Shown here: piece after piece, positions 18,711 to 29,822 of the stretch | Numbering within the stretch: position 1 is the stretch's first letter | Layout of the letters: every line of letters begins with the position of its first letter | Source of the DNA: Candidatus Deferrimicrobiaceae bacterium | GTDB taxonomy: Bacteria > Desulfobacterota > Deferrimicrobia > Deferrimicrobiales > Deferrimicrobiaceae | Length of the DNA: 64,000 nt | Reading direction: 5' to 3' | NCBI GenBank assembly: GCA_036504035.1 | Contig: DASXVV010000008.1 | Location: 62,001 to 126,000, forward strand | Translations under genes and position numbers: made by a program | Notes under the pieces: model-generated | The model's input: the letters and a program-made list of their open reading frames with translations, nothing else | Told to the model about the DNA's origin: nothing | Database searches by the model: none

Positions 18711-19877
18711 ATGGCAATCAGCGAAGCGGCCAACAGGAATCACGACGCGCTTTTCCCGAACCACAAGTCGACCTTGAAGGTGACGGACCCGGAGTTGATC
18801 GAGCTCTTCGACAACTTCGCGTTCGATGAAGTCCTTCGTCACGGAACGCTGGATGCCATGACAAGGTTGATCGTCATCCTCGGGTCGATGATCGCGAGCC
18901 AGGCCTTGGGCGAATACAAGGTGATGCTGGGCGGTGCACTGAACATCGGGGTCACCCCGGTCGAAGTGAAGGAAATCGTCTACCAGGCAGTCCCTTACGT
19001 GGGCATCGCGAAGGTCTACGATTTCATCCACGCCACGAACGAAATCCTGGCAGGCAGGGGGATCAAGCTGCCGCTGGAAGGCCAGTCCACGACGACGCCG
19101 GAAACGCGGCGCGCGAAGGGGCTGGAACTCCAGAAGGCGATCTTCGGCGACCTGATCGACCGGATGTATCGGGACTCGCCGCCCGATCAGCTTCACATCC
19201 AGGAATATCTGTCGGCGAACTGCTTCGGCGACTACCTGACGCGGACGGGACTGGAGATCGGGACGCGCGAGCTGCTGACGTTCTCCATGATCCTGTCGCT
19301 GGGCGGATGCGAATCACAGCTGAAAGGGCATATCCAGGGCAACATCAACGTCGGGAACGGCAAAGAGCTGCTGCTGGACGTCGTCACCCAGCTGCTGCCG
19401 TATGTCGGATATCCGAGGGCATTGAACGCGATCGGGTGCATCAACGAGGCCGGGAATGCGCCCGTTCCCGGCGAGGGCACGGAGGATCCGCAGGCGATCC
19501 GCATCACGCGGAGCGGGGTGCAGCCGTCCACCCAGGGGCCGGATGAATATTTCACCGGCTCGGTGCGCGTGACGATGCTCGTCAATCCGACGGGCCCGGC
19601 GCGCACATCGGTCGGTCGCGTGACGTTCGAGCCCGGGGCCCGGACCGCATGGCACACCCATCCGTTCGGGCAGACGCTGATCGTGACGGAAGGGGTGGGG
19701 CGGATCCAGCGTTGGGGCGGTCCGGTCGAGGAGATCCGGCCGGGGGATGTCGTCTCGATCCCTTTCGGAACGAAGCATTGGCATGGCGCTTCGAACGACT
19801 CCGCGATGACGCATCTTGCCATCCAGGAACATCTGGACGGCAAGGCCGCCGAGTGGATGGAAAAAGTCTCCGATTGA
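18711..19877 (+). CDS. Carboxymuconolactone decarboxylase-like double domain plus cupin
   Basis: A 388-residue fusion. Two CMD/AhpD-like helical domains occupy about 25-125 and 130-245 (MTRLIVILGSMIASQALGEY, and TRELLTFSMILSLGGCESQL). A C-terminal cupin (about 265-380) carries ARTAWHTHPFGQTLIVTEG and GTKHWHGA metal-ligand motifs. The CMD domains lack an obvious CxxC, so a peroxidase role is not evident. Genes of this build often accompany aldo/keto reductases and quinone or flavodoxin genes under AraC control. It may act on reactive carbonyl or lactone substrates, which is inference. Confidence 0.85.
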   Translation: MAISEAANRNHDALFPNHKSTLKVTDPELIELFDNFAFDEVLRHGTLDAMTRLIVILGSMIASQALGEYKVMLGGALNIGVTPVEVKEIVYQAVPYVGIAKVYDFIHATNEILAGRGIKLPLEGQSTTTPETRRAKGLELQKAIFGDLIDRMYRDSPPDQLHIQEYLSANCFGDYLTRTGLEIGTRELLTFSMILSLGGCESQLKGHIQGNINVGNGKELLLDVVTQLLPYVGYPRALNAIGCINEAGNAPVPGEGTEDPQAIRITRSGVQPSTQGPDEYFTGSVRVTMLVNPTGPARTSVGRVTFEPGARTAWHTHPFGQTLIVTEGVGRIQRWGGPVEEIRPGDVVSIPFGTKHWHGASNDSAMTHLAIQEHLDGKAAEWMEKVSD

Positions 19878-19915
19878 ACGTGCGGTGCACAAACTGACAG
19901 ATAGAAGGGGATGAC

Positions 19916-20458
19916 ATGATGGCAAAGAAGGTGCTGGTTTTGTCCGCAAGCCCGAGAAAGGGCGGTAACTCCGACCTCTTGTGCGACCAGTTCACGCTCG
20001 GGGCAAGGGAAGTGGGACACGAGGCGGAAAAGATCTTCTTGAGGGACAAGACGATCAATTACTGCACCGCATGCGATGCCTGCCAGGGCAACGGCGGCAA
20101 GTGCGTCCACGAGGACGACATGGCGGAGATTCTGGAGAAAATGATCGGCGCCGACGTGATCGTGATGGCCACACCGGTCTGGTTCTTCAGCATGAACGGG
20201 CAGATGAAGACGTTGATCGACCGGACGGTCGCGAGATATACCGAGATCCGGAACAAGGAAATGTATTTCATCATGACTGCGGCAGTCGGGCAGAAAGCGC
20301 TGCTGGATCGGACGCTCGAGGGTTTTCGGGGGTTCGTCGACTGCCTGGAAAAGGCCCGCGAAAAAGGGGTCGTCTACGGGACCGGGGCGTGGAAGGTCGG
20401 CGAGATCGTGGGGAGTCCGGCGATGAAGCAGGCGTACGATCTGGGGAAAAGGGCGTAA
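19916..20458 (+). CDS. Flavodoxin family (NADPH-dependent FMN reductase type) protein
   Basis: A 180-residue flavoprotein. The FMN phosphate loop is VLVLSASPRKGGNSD, then the cysteine-containing YCTACDACQGNGGKC segment seen in iron-sulfur flavoprotein relatives, then TPVWFFSMNGQMKTLIDR. It should use FMN to reduce quinones or other small electrophiles in the cytoplasm. AAGGGG precedes the tandem ATG codons at 19916 and 19919, so either could be used. It is the last intact gene of the AraC-linked set. Confidence 0.88.
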   Translation: MMAKKVLVLSASPRKGGNSDLLCDQFTLGAREVGHEAEKIFLRDKTINYCTACDACQGNGGKCVHEDDMAEILEKMIGADVIVMATPVWFFSMNGQMKTLIDRTVARYTEIRNKEMYFIMTAAVGQKALLDRTLEGFRGFVDCLEKAREKGVVYGTGAWKVGEIVGSPAMKQAYDLGKRA

Positions 20459-20464
20459 AGGGGG

Positions 20465-20602
20465 ATGGAATGCTTCGCTTGGCCATTTGCGCCTCCGGCC
20501 AAGCACATCGCGCTGGCGGATACGCGGCACCATCTGGGAACGGCGGATCCGGCGAAGATCGAGATCGTCCGGATCGGATACGACAAGGATTCGCTGGTCT
20601 AG
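20465..20602 (+). CDS. Short unassigned reading frame, possibly a gene remnant
   Basis: A 45-residue frame beginning MECFAWPF and ending IEIVRIGYDKDSLV, 6 bases after the flavodoxin stop. I do not recognise it. The C-terminal half looks like the end of a folded protein rather than random sequence, and the next segment is a clear SDR relic, so a remnant is more likely than an independent small gene. Confidence 0.25.
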   Translation: MECFAWPFAPPAKHIALADTRHHLGTADPAKIEIVRIGYDKDSLV

Positions 20603-20620
20603 TCCAAAAAGGAAATTCCA

Positions 20621-20719
20621 ATGAGCGACGTGATTGTTGTCATCGGGACAGGTTCGATCGGTCAGGCGATTGCCCGACGCGTGAGCGCAGGGAAGACCAT
20701 TGTCCTGGCGCCGTCGTGA
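20621..20719 (+). pseudogene. N-terminal relic of a short-chain dehydrogenase (SDR) gene
   Basis: The frame reads MSDVIVVIGTGSIGQAIARR then VSAGKTIVLAPS and a stop. The start has a good AAAGGAAA upstream. TGSIGQAIARRVSAGK is the glycine-rich NAD(P)-binding loop of SDR proteins; the remaining 220 or so residues of a normal SDR are missing. Confidence 0.75.
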
Positions 20720-20751
20720 TCGAACCCCGCGCCGGGTTGCTTGAATAATTT

Positions 20752-20773
20752 TCGGACGGGAGTTCGATCCCGG
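20752..20773 (+). other. tRNA/tmRNA T-arm-like sequence
   Basis: The sequence CGGACGGGAGTTCGATCCC matches the tmRNA T-arm region (CGGACGGGGGTTCGACTCC) at 16 of 19 positions. No complete tRNA can be built around it. It may be a relic of an attachment site or of a lost tRNA gene. Confidence 0.35.
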
Positions 20774-20834
20774 AACCCATGCAGCAGCCGGATAATCAGA
20801 TGTACATCATTGGCTTATGGTCATTGAGGGCGGT

Positions 20835-21524
20835 TCATTCCTCCGTGGCGCCGATCATGCGGTAGATCACGGCGCCGAGAAGGGCGCCCGCGATCGGTGC
20901 GACCCAGAAGAGCCAGAGCTGTGCGATCGCCCAGTCTCCGGCGAACAGCGCGACACCCGTGCTGCGGGCCGGATTGACCGATGTATTGGTGACCGGGATG
21001 CTGATCAGGTGGATCAGGGTGAGCCCCAGGCCGATGGCCAGCGGGGCGAAGCCTTGCGGTGCCCGCTTGTCGGTTGCGCCGAGGATGACGAGCAGGAACA
21101 TCATGGTCATGACGACTTCGCAGACCAGGGCGGACAGCAGGGAATACCCGCCGGGCGAATGGGCGCCGTAGCCGTTGGAAGCAAAGCCCCCGGCAACATC
21201 GAAGCCGACCTTTCCCGAGGCGATGACGTAGAGGACCGCTCCCCCGGCAACCGCGCCCAGGACCTGCGCGACGATGTACGGGACGAGCTCCGCGGTGGGA
21301 AAGCGACCGCCCGCCCACAGCCCGACGGAAACCGCCGGATTCAGGTGACAGCCGGAAATATGCCCGATTGCGTAGGCCATCGTCAGGACGGTCAGGCCGA
21401 AGGCCAGGGCAACGCCGAGCAGGCCGATGCCCACGCCCGGAAAAGCGGCGGCCAGGACGGCGCTCCCGCACCCGCCGAGAACCAGCCAGAACGTGCCGAA
21501 GAACTCCGCGCCATACTTTTTCAT
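20835..21524 (-). CDS. aqpZ: Aquaporin Z-like water channel
   Basis: A 229-residue major intrinsic protein with six membrane segments and both NPA boxes: [18 protein letters not shown] and [15 protein letters not shown]. The Arg after the second NPA and the AqpZ-like spacing point to a water-selective channel in the inner membrane. The start [12 protein letters not shown] has AAGGAG upstream on the minus strand. It is divergent from mscL across a 110-bp shared control region, so both osmotic-stress genes may be co-regulated. Confidence 0.93.
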   Translation of the reverse strand: MKKYGAEFFGTFWLVLGGCGSAVLAAAFPGVGIGLLGVALAFGLTVLTMAYAIGHISGCHLNPAVSVGLWAGGRFPTAELVPYIVAQVLGAVAGGAVLYVIASGKVGFDVAGGFASNGYGAHSPGGYSLLSALVCEVVMTMMFLLVILGATDKRAPQGFAPLAIGLGLTLIHLISIPVTNTSVNPARSTGVALFAGDWAIAQLWLFWVAPIAGALLGAVIYRMIGATEE

Positions 21525-21634
21525 TCCCGTCTCCTTTCGGCTGATGAAATTTACATCATATTGCAGACGGGGCCAGGATATGTCATGTCTTATGTATCGC
21601 GGTTGAATAAAAAATCCGGACGGGGAGGTGTCGC

Positions 21635-22078
21635 ATGCTGAAGGAGTTCAAGGAGTTCGCCATGAAAGGCAACGTGGTCGACATGGCTATCGGCATCATG
21701 ATCGGCGGTGCTTTCGGGAAGATCATCACGTCCGTCGTCGGCGACATCCTGATGCCGCCGCTGGGGCTGATTCTCGGCAAGGTCGATTTCTCGAACCTGT
21801 TCATCGACCTGTCCGGAAAGGGATTCGCCTCGCTTGCCGACGCGAAGAAGGCGGGGGCTGCAACCATCAACTACGGCCTGTTCGTCAACACCGTGATCGA
21901 CTTCGTGATCCTCGCCTTCGTCCTGTTCCTCCTGATCCGCCAGGTCAACAAGATGAAGGCGCCGGCCCCCGCGCCCGCGGCGCCGACGACCCGTCCCTGC
22001 CCCTGGTGCCTGACCGATATCCCGCTCCAGGCCAAGCGGTGCGGCCATTGCACCTCGGAAGTCGTCCCGGCCGGCTGA
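21635..22078 (+). CDS. mscL: Large-conductance mechanosensitive channel with C-terminal zinc ribbon
   Basis: A 147-residue protein. The N-terminal [20 protein letters not shown] and pore helix [19 protein letters not shown] are diagnostic for MscL, and the second membrane helix is [20 protein letters not shown]. After a Pro/Ala-rich linker there is an added [18 protein letters not shown] knuckle that should bind zinc. MscL opens under high membrane tension to release solutes during osmotic downshock. GGGAGG precedes the ATG. It is divergent from aqpZ. Confidence 0.95.
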   Translation: MLKEFKEFAMKGNVVDMAIGIMIGGAFGKIITSVVGDILMPPLGLILGKVDFSNLFIDLSGKGFASLADAKKAGAATINYGLFVNTVIDFVILAFVLFLLIRQVNKMKAPAPAPAAPTTRPCPWCLTDIPLQAKRCGHCTSEVVPAG

Positions 22079-22106
22079 TCATCCAAAGACCCAAAGGAGA
22101 TACGGC

Positions 22107-22844
22107 ATGCTCAACAAATGGATCATCTTCGTCTGCCTCTCCCTGCTTGCATGTGCCGGCACCGCTTCCGCGGCCGACGATAAACCCGCAAAGGCGCTGA
22201 GCGACCAGGCCGAGCTCAGCTACGTCCAGACGTCCGGAAACACGAAAACGCAGACGCTGGCGGCGAAGAACCTGCTGAAATACAAGTTTTCGGATCCGCT
22301 GACCGGTTCCTGGTTCGTCGGGGCCATGTTCTCGAAGGACAAGGGCGCGACGACTACGGAAAACTATTCGACCGAGCTGCGGCTCGATTACGCCTTCACC
22401 GAAAGGATCTACAGCTACGCCCTCGCGGGCTGGAACAAGAACCGGTTCGCCGGGCTTGATCAGCGCTACTACGGCGGCCTCGGGGCGGGCTACAAGCTGC
22501 TCATCGGCCCCGCCCATTTCCTGCTGTGCGAGGCGGGCCTGAACGAGACGAAGGAAGATTACACCGACAACACGAGCAAGACGTTTCTCACGGGGCGCGC
22601 CTTCGGGAAGTACGAATACGCGCTTTCCCCCAAAAGCCGGTTTTCGCAGACCGCCGAATACCTGCACGATTTTTCCAATTCGAAGCACTACAGGGTGATC
22701 TCGGAGACGGCGCTTACCGCATCGTTGACCGACATCCTGTCGATGAAGACGAGCTATCTCGTGAAATACGACCACGAACCGTTCCCGGCCACGTTGAAAC
22801 AGACCGACACTGTTCTGGCCGCGGCGCTCGTATTGAATTACTGA
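22107..22844 (+). CDS. DUF481 family outer-membrane protein (YdiY-like)
   Basis: A 245-residue exported protein with a signal peptide (about 1-22, ending TASAADDK). The mature part is rich in alternating aromatic beta strands (for example ELSYVQTSGNTKTQTLAAKN, LRLDYAFTERIYSYALAGWN) and ends in ALVLNY, suitable for an outer-membrane barrel. The family is salt- or osmotic-stress-linked in some bacteria, with no known substrate. AAAGGAG lies upstream. It is 28 bases after mscL and probably in the same transcript. Confidence 0.82.
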   Translation: MLNKWIIFVCLSLLACAGTASAADDKPAKALSDQAELSYVQTSGNTKTQTLAAKNLLKYKFSDPLTGSWFVGAMFSKDKGATTTENYSTELRLDYAFTERIYSYALAGWNKNRFAGLDQRYYGGLGAGYKLLIGPAHFLLCEAGLNETKEDYTDNTSKTFLTGRAFGKYEYALSPKSRFSQTAEYLHDFSNSKHYRVISETALTASLTDILSMKTSYLVKYDHEPFPATLKQTDTVLAAALVLNY

Positions 22845-25031
<2,187 letters not shown>

Positions 25032-25064
25032 TCGGTGGCTTGACCGTTGCTTGACCTGAATGGA

Positions 25065-25089
25065 ATATGGTTCCACAGTGAAACCATAT
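25065..25089. promoter_or_regulatory. Operator-like inverted repeat over the MarR start codon
   Basis: ATATGGTT (25065-25072) and AACCATAT (25082-25089) form a perfect 8-bp inverted repeat with a 9-bp spacer. The right arm runs into the MarR ATG at 25088. This size and placement fit a MarR autorepressor site. Confidence 0.5.
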
Positions 25090-25534
25090 GAGAAAACCTT
25101 CATCGAAGTATACGTTGCAGGATTCCCTGGGCAATCTCGCTACCCAGTTTTCGCGGGCTGCCCTGAAGCGCATCAACCTGGAATTGCCCCTCAACGGGAT
25201 TCCCGTCACGTCGGAGCAGTGGAGCGTGCTGGTGAACGTCTGGCAAGAGAACGGGCTGCCGCAGTGCGCGCTGGCTGCGAAGCTCGACAAGGACAAGGCC
25301 ACGTTCACCCGGATCATCGCGGGCATCGAGGCACAGGGGTTGGTCGTTCGCGTGCCCGGTCCCAAGGACGCCCGGGAAAAGATCGTTTCCCTGACCGACG
25401 ACGGGAAACGGGTCATGGATCGGGCGACCGAGATCGTGCAGGGCATCCTCGAAGTTGCCAAGCGCGGAATCCCCGAAGACGATCTTCGCATCTGCAAGGG
25501 GGTGCTGCGCAAGGCGTACGCAAACCTGAGATGA
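25088..25534 (+). CDS. MarR family transcriptional regulator
   Basis: A 148-residue winged-helix protein. The recognition region is QCALAAKLDKDKATFTRIIA, followed by a wing with RVPGPKDAREKIVSLTDDGK. N- and C-terminal helices would dimerise. MarR proteins respond to phenolics, oxidants or metals. The position between katG and yceI and the repeat at its own start codon suggest control of itself and perhaps the downstream YceI gene. A fragment of a very similar gene is at 8131-8214. Confidence 0.9.
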   Translation: MRKPSSKYTLQDSLGNLATQFSRAALKRINLELPLNGIPVTSEQWSVLVNVWQENGLPQCALAAKLDKDKATFTRIIAGIEAQGLVVRVPGPKDAREKIVSLTDDGKRVMDRATEIVQGILEVAKRGIPEDDLRICKGVLRKAYANLR

Positions 25535-25589
25535 ATATTTAATGTCCATATAGTTGCATCAATCAACCATTGACCGAGAGGAGCAACAC

Positions 25590-26198
25590 ATGAAAAAGTT
25601 CGTGCTTCCCGCCGCACTGTTCGCGTTCCTGGCTTTCACCGGTTCCGCATTCGCCGGTTGGGATCTCGACCCCAACCATACGGCCATCCAGTTCAAGGTC
25701 AAGCACCTGATGGTCTCGTCCGTGAAGGGCGACTTCGAAAAGTTCAGCGGCAAGGTCGAGTACGACCCGAAGAACGTGCTCAAGTCGACCGCCGACATCA
25801 CGATCGACGCGGCTTCGCTCAACACCCGCATCGCCAAGCGCGACGAGCATCTCAAGAGCCCCGATTTCTTCGACGTGGCGAAGTACCCGACGATCACCTT
25901 CAAGTCGACGGGCGTGAAGAAAGCCAGGGGCGGCAAGCTCGATATGGCGGGCGACCTCACGATCCACGGCATCACGAAGCCCGTGGTCCTCAAGATCGAC
26001 GGACCGTCCAAGATCGCGAAGGATCCCTGGGGCAACTCCCATGTCGGCGGTTCCGCTTCGACGAAGTTCAACCGGAAGGACTTCGGCCTGACCTGGAACA
26101 AGGCGCTCGAGACCGGCGGCGTCATGGTCGGCGACGAGATCGAAGTCACGATCGACCTCGAGTTGCTGAGCGAAGCGCCGAAACAGGCATCCAGGTAG
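25590..26198 (+). CDS. YceI family periplasmic protein
   Basis: A 202-residue protein with a signal peptide (about 1-22, AFTGSAFAG) and the YceI lipocalin-like fold: WDLDPNHTAIQFKVKHLMVS, GDFEKFSG, SADITIDAASLNTRIAKRDE, HLKSPDFFDVAKYPTITFKS and GDLTIHGITKPV. YceI proteins bind isoprenoid lipids in the periplasm and are induced by base or stress. The ATG at 25590 was chosen because GAGAGGAG lies upstream. An A+T-rich 55-bp stretch before it is a probable promoter. Confidence 0.93.
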   Translation: MKKFVLPAALFAFLAFTGSAFAGWDLDPNHTAIQFKVKHLMVSSVKGDFEKFSGKVEYDPKNVLKSTADITIDAASLNTRIAKRDEHLKSPDFFDVAKYPTITFKSTGVKKARGGKLDMAGDLTIHGITKPVVLKIDGPSKIAKDPWGNSHVGGSASTKFNRKDFGLTWNKALETGGVMVGDEIEVTIDLELLSEAPKQASR

Positions 26199-26229
26199 AG
26201 CCCGCCCGGGCAGTGCGAGGGGGGATGGC

Positions 26230-28020
26230 ATGACCGTCAACGACTTCTCGATCACCGTGGCCACGGTCAACGGTTCCGGCAGCCAGACCGCCAACAACAC
26301 GCTGATCCGCGCCATCCACAAGATGGGCGTCCCGGTCAGCGGGAAGAGCCTCTTCCCCTCCAACATCCAGGGGCTCCCCACGTGGTTCACGATTCGCGTG
26401 AGCCAGGAGGGATACATGGCCCGGCGCGAGCAGGCCGAGATCCTGGTGGCGATGAACAAGGCGTCGATGCCGGATGACATCCGGAAGCTGGCGCCGGGCG
26501 GCATCTGTCTCCATCCGGTCGACGACCCGCTCCCGATCCGGCGCGACGACGTGACCTTTTATCCGATGCCGGTGGATGCGTTGGTCAAGCAGTCCGGGGC
26601 GGACGCCAAGCTCAAGCCGTACGTCGCCAACATGGTGTACGTCGGCGCGTTGGCCTACCTGCTGCACATCGACCTGAAAGAGATCGAAGCGGCGTTGTCG
26701 CACAGCTTCAGCGGGAAGCAGAAGGCGATCGCCCTGAACTATGGAACGGCCAAGGCCGCATACGATTGGGCCGCGGCGAATCTGGCCAAGACCGATCCGT
26801 TCCGCGTCGAACGGATGCGCAAGACCGAGGGGACCTTCCTGATCGACGGCAACAGCGCTGCGGCGCTAGGCGCGGTCTTCGGCGGCGTGCAGTTCGTGGC
26901 CTGGTACCCGATCACGCCGTCCACCTCCATCGTCGACAGCCTGAGCGAGTATCTCCCACGGTTTCGCCGCGACGCCGACGGCAACGCCACGTACGCGATC
27001 GTGCAAGCGGAAGACGAGCTGGCGGTGCTCGGCATGGTTGTCGGAGCGGGGTGGGCCGGCGCCCGGTCGATGACGGCGACTTCAGGGCCGGGGTTGTCGC
27101 TGATGACCGAATTCGCGGGGTACGCCTACTTCGCGGAGATCCCTGCCGTCATCTGGGACGTCCAGCGCATGGGGCCGTGCACCGGTTTGCCGACGCGCGT
27201 GGCGCAGGACGATGTTCTGGCCGCGTACACGCTCGGCCACGGCGACGGCAAGCACATCTGCCTGATTCCCGCCTCGATCGCCGAATGCTTCGAATTCGGC
27301 GGCGCCGCGCTGGACCTGGCCGAGCGGCTGCAGACGCTCGTGATCGTGCTGAGCGACCTCGATCTCGGCCTGAACCTTTGGCCGGCGAAACCGTTCGAAT
27401 ATCCCGACAAGCCGCTCGATCGCGGCAAGGTGCTGTCGGCCGAGGATCTCACGCGGATGAAGGGGGAATGGAAGCGTTACGCCGATGTCGACGGCGACGG
27501 GATCGGCTACCGGACGCTGCCCGGCACCAACCATCCGGCGGCGGCGTATTTCACGCGCGGCACCGGTCACAACGAGGCCGCGGCCTACAGCGAGCGTCCC
27601 GAAGACTGGTCGACCAACCTGATCCGCCTGGCGAAGAAGCACGATCACGCGCGCACGATCGTGCCGGGGCCGCTGGTCGATCCGGTCGACGGCGCGCAAG
27701 TCGGGCTCGTCTCGTACGGCACCAACGACCCCGCCATCCGGGAAGCGCGCGATCTCCTGAAGGCGGCCGGCATCCCCACGTCCTACCTCCGGCTGCGGGC
27801 GCTGCCGCTGGAGAACGGGCTGGTGAAATTCGTGAAGACGCATCCGCGCGTGTACGTGGTCGAAAACAACCGGGACGGGCAGATGCATTCGCTGGTGCAG
27901 CTGCATGCGCCTGCCGAAGCGGAGCGCATCGTCTCCATCGCCAAATGCGACGGCCTCCCCCTGACCGCGCAATGGATCAGCGAATCGGTGCTGGCGCAGG
28001 AAGCGAAGGTGAAATCATGA
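26230..28020 (+). CDS. 2-oxoacid:acceptor oxidoreductase, fused gamma-alpha subunit
   Basis: A 596-residue protein. The first 190 residues are the gamma domain (VATVNGSGSQTANNTLIRAI). The alpha (pyrimidine-binding) domain follows from about 210, with GVQFVAWYPITPSTSIVDSL, QAEDELAVLGMVVGAGWAGA and MTATSGPGLSLMTEFAGYAY. It works with the beta subunit to oxidise a CoA-dependent 2-oxoacid (2-oxoglutarate or branched-chain types are most likely) with ferredoxin as acceptor; the exact substrate cannot be read. The start has GAGGGGG upstream. Its stop overlaps the next start as ATGA. Confidence 0.9.
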   Translation: MTVNDFSITVATVNGSGSQTANNTLIRAIHKMGVPVSGKSLFPSNIQGLPTWFTIRVSQEGYMARREQAEILVAMNKASMPDDIRKLAPGGICLHPVDDPLPIRRDDVTFYPMPVDALVKQSGADAKLKPYVANMVYVGALAYLLHIDLKEIEAALSHSFSGKQKAIALNYGTAKAAYDWAAANLAKTDPFRVERMRKTEGTFLIDGNSAAALGAVFGGVQFVAWYPITPSTSIVDSLSEYLPRFRRDADGNATYAIVQAEDELAVLGMVVGAGWAGARSMTATSGPGLSLMTEFAGYAYFAEIPAVIWDVQRMGPCTGLPTRVAQDDVLAAYTLGHGDGKHICLIPASIAECFEFGGAALDLAERLQTLVIVLSDLDLGLNLWPAKPFEYPDKPLDRGKVLSAEDLTRMKGEWKRYADVDGDGIGYRTLPGTNHPAAAYFTRGTGHNEAAAYSERPEDWSTNLIRLAKKHDHARTIVPGPLVDPVDGAQVGLVSYGTNDPAIREARDLLKAAGIPTSYLRLRALPLENGLVKFVKTHPRVYVVENNRDGQMHSLVQLHAPAEAERIVSIAKCDGLPLTAQWISESVLAQEAKVKS

Positions 28021-29063
28021 CGACTCCCGCAACGCCTCAATCTCCCGCCGTCAACGGCGTCGGCCTGAGCAAGGCCGATTACAACGGTGCGCCGTCGACC
28101 CTCTGCAACGGCTGCGGCCATTACGCGATCGCCAACGTGATCGTCGGCACCGCGTACGAACTCTCGCTCGATCCGACGCGCATCGCCAAGTTCAGCGGCA
28201 TCGGTTGCTCCAGCAAGAGCCCGACCTACTTCCTCGGGCGCTCGCACGGTTTCAACGGCCTGCACGGGCGCATGCCCTCCATCGCCACCGGTGCGACCAC
28301 CGTCAACCGGGATCTGACGGCCATCGGCGTCAGCGGCGACGGGGACACCGGCTCGATCGGCCTGGGGCAATTCAAGCACCTGATGCGCCGCAATGTCGAC
28401 ATGGTCTACATCATCGAGAACAACGGCGTCTACGGCTTGACCAAGGGGCAGCTCTCCGCGACCGCCGACCTGGGCCAGAAGCTGAAACACGGCGGGCTGA
28501 ACGAAACGCCGCCGCTCGATCTCTGCCTCGAGGCGATCATCGCCGGATGCGGATTCGTCGCCCGGTCGTTCGCCGGCGATCCCAAACAGTTGCAGGCGCT
28601 GCTCAAGGCGGCGTTTTCGCATCGGGGCACGGCGGTGCTGAACGTCCTGAGTCCCTGCGTCACGTTCAACAACGGTGAAGCGTCGACCAAAAGTTATGTG
28701 TGGGGAAGGGAACACGAGCTGCCGCTGCACGAGATCGACTTCCTTCCGATGGAACATGACGAGATCCGGGCCGATTACGAACCCGGCGAGACTCGCGAAG
28801 TGGCGATGCACGATGGATCCGTCATCCGCCTGAAGAAGATCGGCCGGGAGCACGATCCGACCGACCGGATGGCGGCCATCCGGTTGCTGGAAGAAGAGCG
28901 AGCGGAACATCTGTTCACCACGGGATTGCTCTATGTGAACGAAGCGCGGCAAACGCTGGTCGAGCAGTCAAAGCTGGTCGATGCGCCGTTGGTCCGTCTG
29001 ACCGAAGAAACCTTGCGCCCGTCGAAAGCGGCGCTGGACGAAATCAACGCCGAATATCTGTAA
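28017..29063 (+). CDS. 2-oxoacid:acceptor oxidoreductase, beta subunit
   Basis: A 348-residue thiamine diphosphate-binding subunit: [27 protein letters not shown], the ThDP motif ISGDGDT-type sequence [20 protein letters not shown], and [19 protein letters not shown]. No extra 4Fe-4S cluster domain is present beyond the few cysteines of the beta fold. It forms a complex with the fused gamma-alpha protein, to whose gene it is coupled by an ATGA overlap. Confidence 0.9.
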   Translation: MTTPATPQSPAVNGVGLSKADYNGAPSTLCNGCGHYAIANVIVGTAYELSLDPTRIAKFSGIGCSSKSPTYFLGRSHGFNGLHGRMPSIATGATTVNRDLTAIGVSGDGDTGSIGLGQFKHLMRRNVDMVYIIENNGVYGLTKGQLSATADLGQKLKHGGLNETPPLDLCLEAIIAGCGFVARSFAGDPKQLQALLKAAFSHRGTAVLNVLSPCVTFNNGEASTKSYVWGREHELPLHEIDFLPMEHDEIRADYEPGETREVAMHDGSVIRLKKIGREHDPTDRMAAIRLLEEERAEHLFTTGLLYVNEARQTLVEQSKLVDAPLVRLTEETLRPSKAALDEINAEYL

Positions 29064-29082
29064 ACCTCAAAAGGAGGAAGGA

Positions 29083-29625
29083 ATGAAGAAGTACGTCTGT
29101 ACCGTTTGCGGCTATATCCACGAAGGGGACGCTCCCCCGCCCCATTGTCCCCAGTGCAAGGCGCTAGCGGCCAAGTTTGTCCTCAAGGAAGAGATCGGCC
29201 TCGGTTGGGCCGACGAGCACGAGATCGGCGTCGCCGAAGGCGTCGACCCGGAAATCCTCGAAGGGCTCCGGCGGAACTTTACGGGCGAATGCACCGAAGT
29301 CGGCATGTACCTGGCGATGAGCCGCCAGGCCGACCGCGAAGGGTATCCCGAAGTGGCCGAGGCGTACAAGCGGATCGCCTTCGAGGAAGCCGAGCACGCC
29401 GCCAAGTTCGCCGAGTTGCTGGGCGAAGTGGTCAAGGCCGACACCAAGACCAACCTCCAGATGCGCGTCGACGCCGAAAACGGCGCCTGCAAGGGCAAGA
29501 AGGATCTGGCGACCAGGGCCAAGCAGCTCAACTACGACGCCATCCACGATACCGTCCACGAGATGTGCAAGGACGAAGCCCGCCACGGGCAGGCGTTCGC
29601 CGGGCTGCTGAAGCGATACTTCTAG
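29083..29625 (+). CDS. Rubrerythrin with N-terminal rubredoxin (reverse type)
   Basis: A 180-residue protein. The rubredoxin iron site comes first ([10 protein letters not shown], then CPQCK), followed by a diiron four-helix domain with [37 protein letters not shown] and [17 protein letters not shown]. Reverse rubrerythrins reduce hydrogen peroxide with electrons from NADH or rubredoxin reductases in anaerobes. AAAGGAGGAA precedes the ATG. It follows the ferredoxin-type oxidoreductase by 19 bases, so both may share an operon. Confidence 0.93.
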   Translation: MKKYVCTVCGYIHEGDAPPPHCPQCKALAAKFVLKEEIGLGWADEHEIGVAEGVDPEILEGLRRNFTGECTEVGMYLAMSRQADREGYPEVAEAYKRIAFEEAEHAAKFAELLGEVVKADTKTNLQMRVDAENGACKGKKDLATRAKQLNYDAIHDTVHEMCKDEARHGQAFAGLLKRYF

Positions 29626-29676
29626 GCGGCGCGGATGTCGCAGGCGGCCTGACCTCCTGCGCCCGGTCCCTAACGA

Positions 29677-29713
29677 ACAAGGCCGACTTCCGGGAAACGG
29701 GAGCCGGCCTTGT
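29677..29713 (+). terminator. Strong hairpin after rubrerythrin
   Basis: The arms ACAAGGCCG and CGGCCTTGT pair, and the inner CTTCCG/CGGGAG extends the stem. The T-tract is weak. It sits about 50 bases after the rubrerythrin stop and just before the SNF2 defence operon. It resembles the hairpin at 2445-2478. Confidence 0.65.
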
Positions 29714-29760
29714 CGCGTTCGGGGCTTGTGATTCGGGAATACCGCGGGAGTTCAGGCGAG

Positions 29761-29766
29761 TATACT
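29761..29766 (+). promoter_or_regulatory. Candidate -10 box for the SNF2-led operon
   Basis: TATACT lies 57 bases upstream of the helicase ATG. No clear -35 hexamer is visible, so this is a weak call. Confidence 0.3.
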
Positions 29767-29822
29767 GCTGGCGGGATGGGAATAGCGCTTGCGGGGCCGT
29801 ATAAGGTGACGCCAACTTACGA

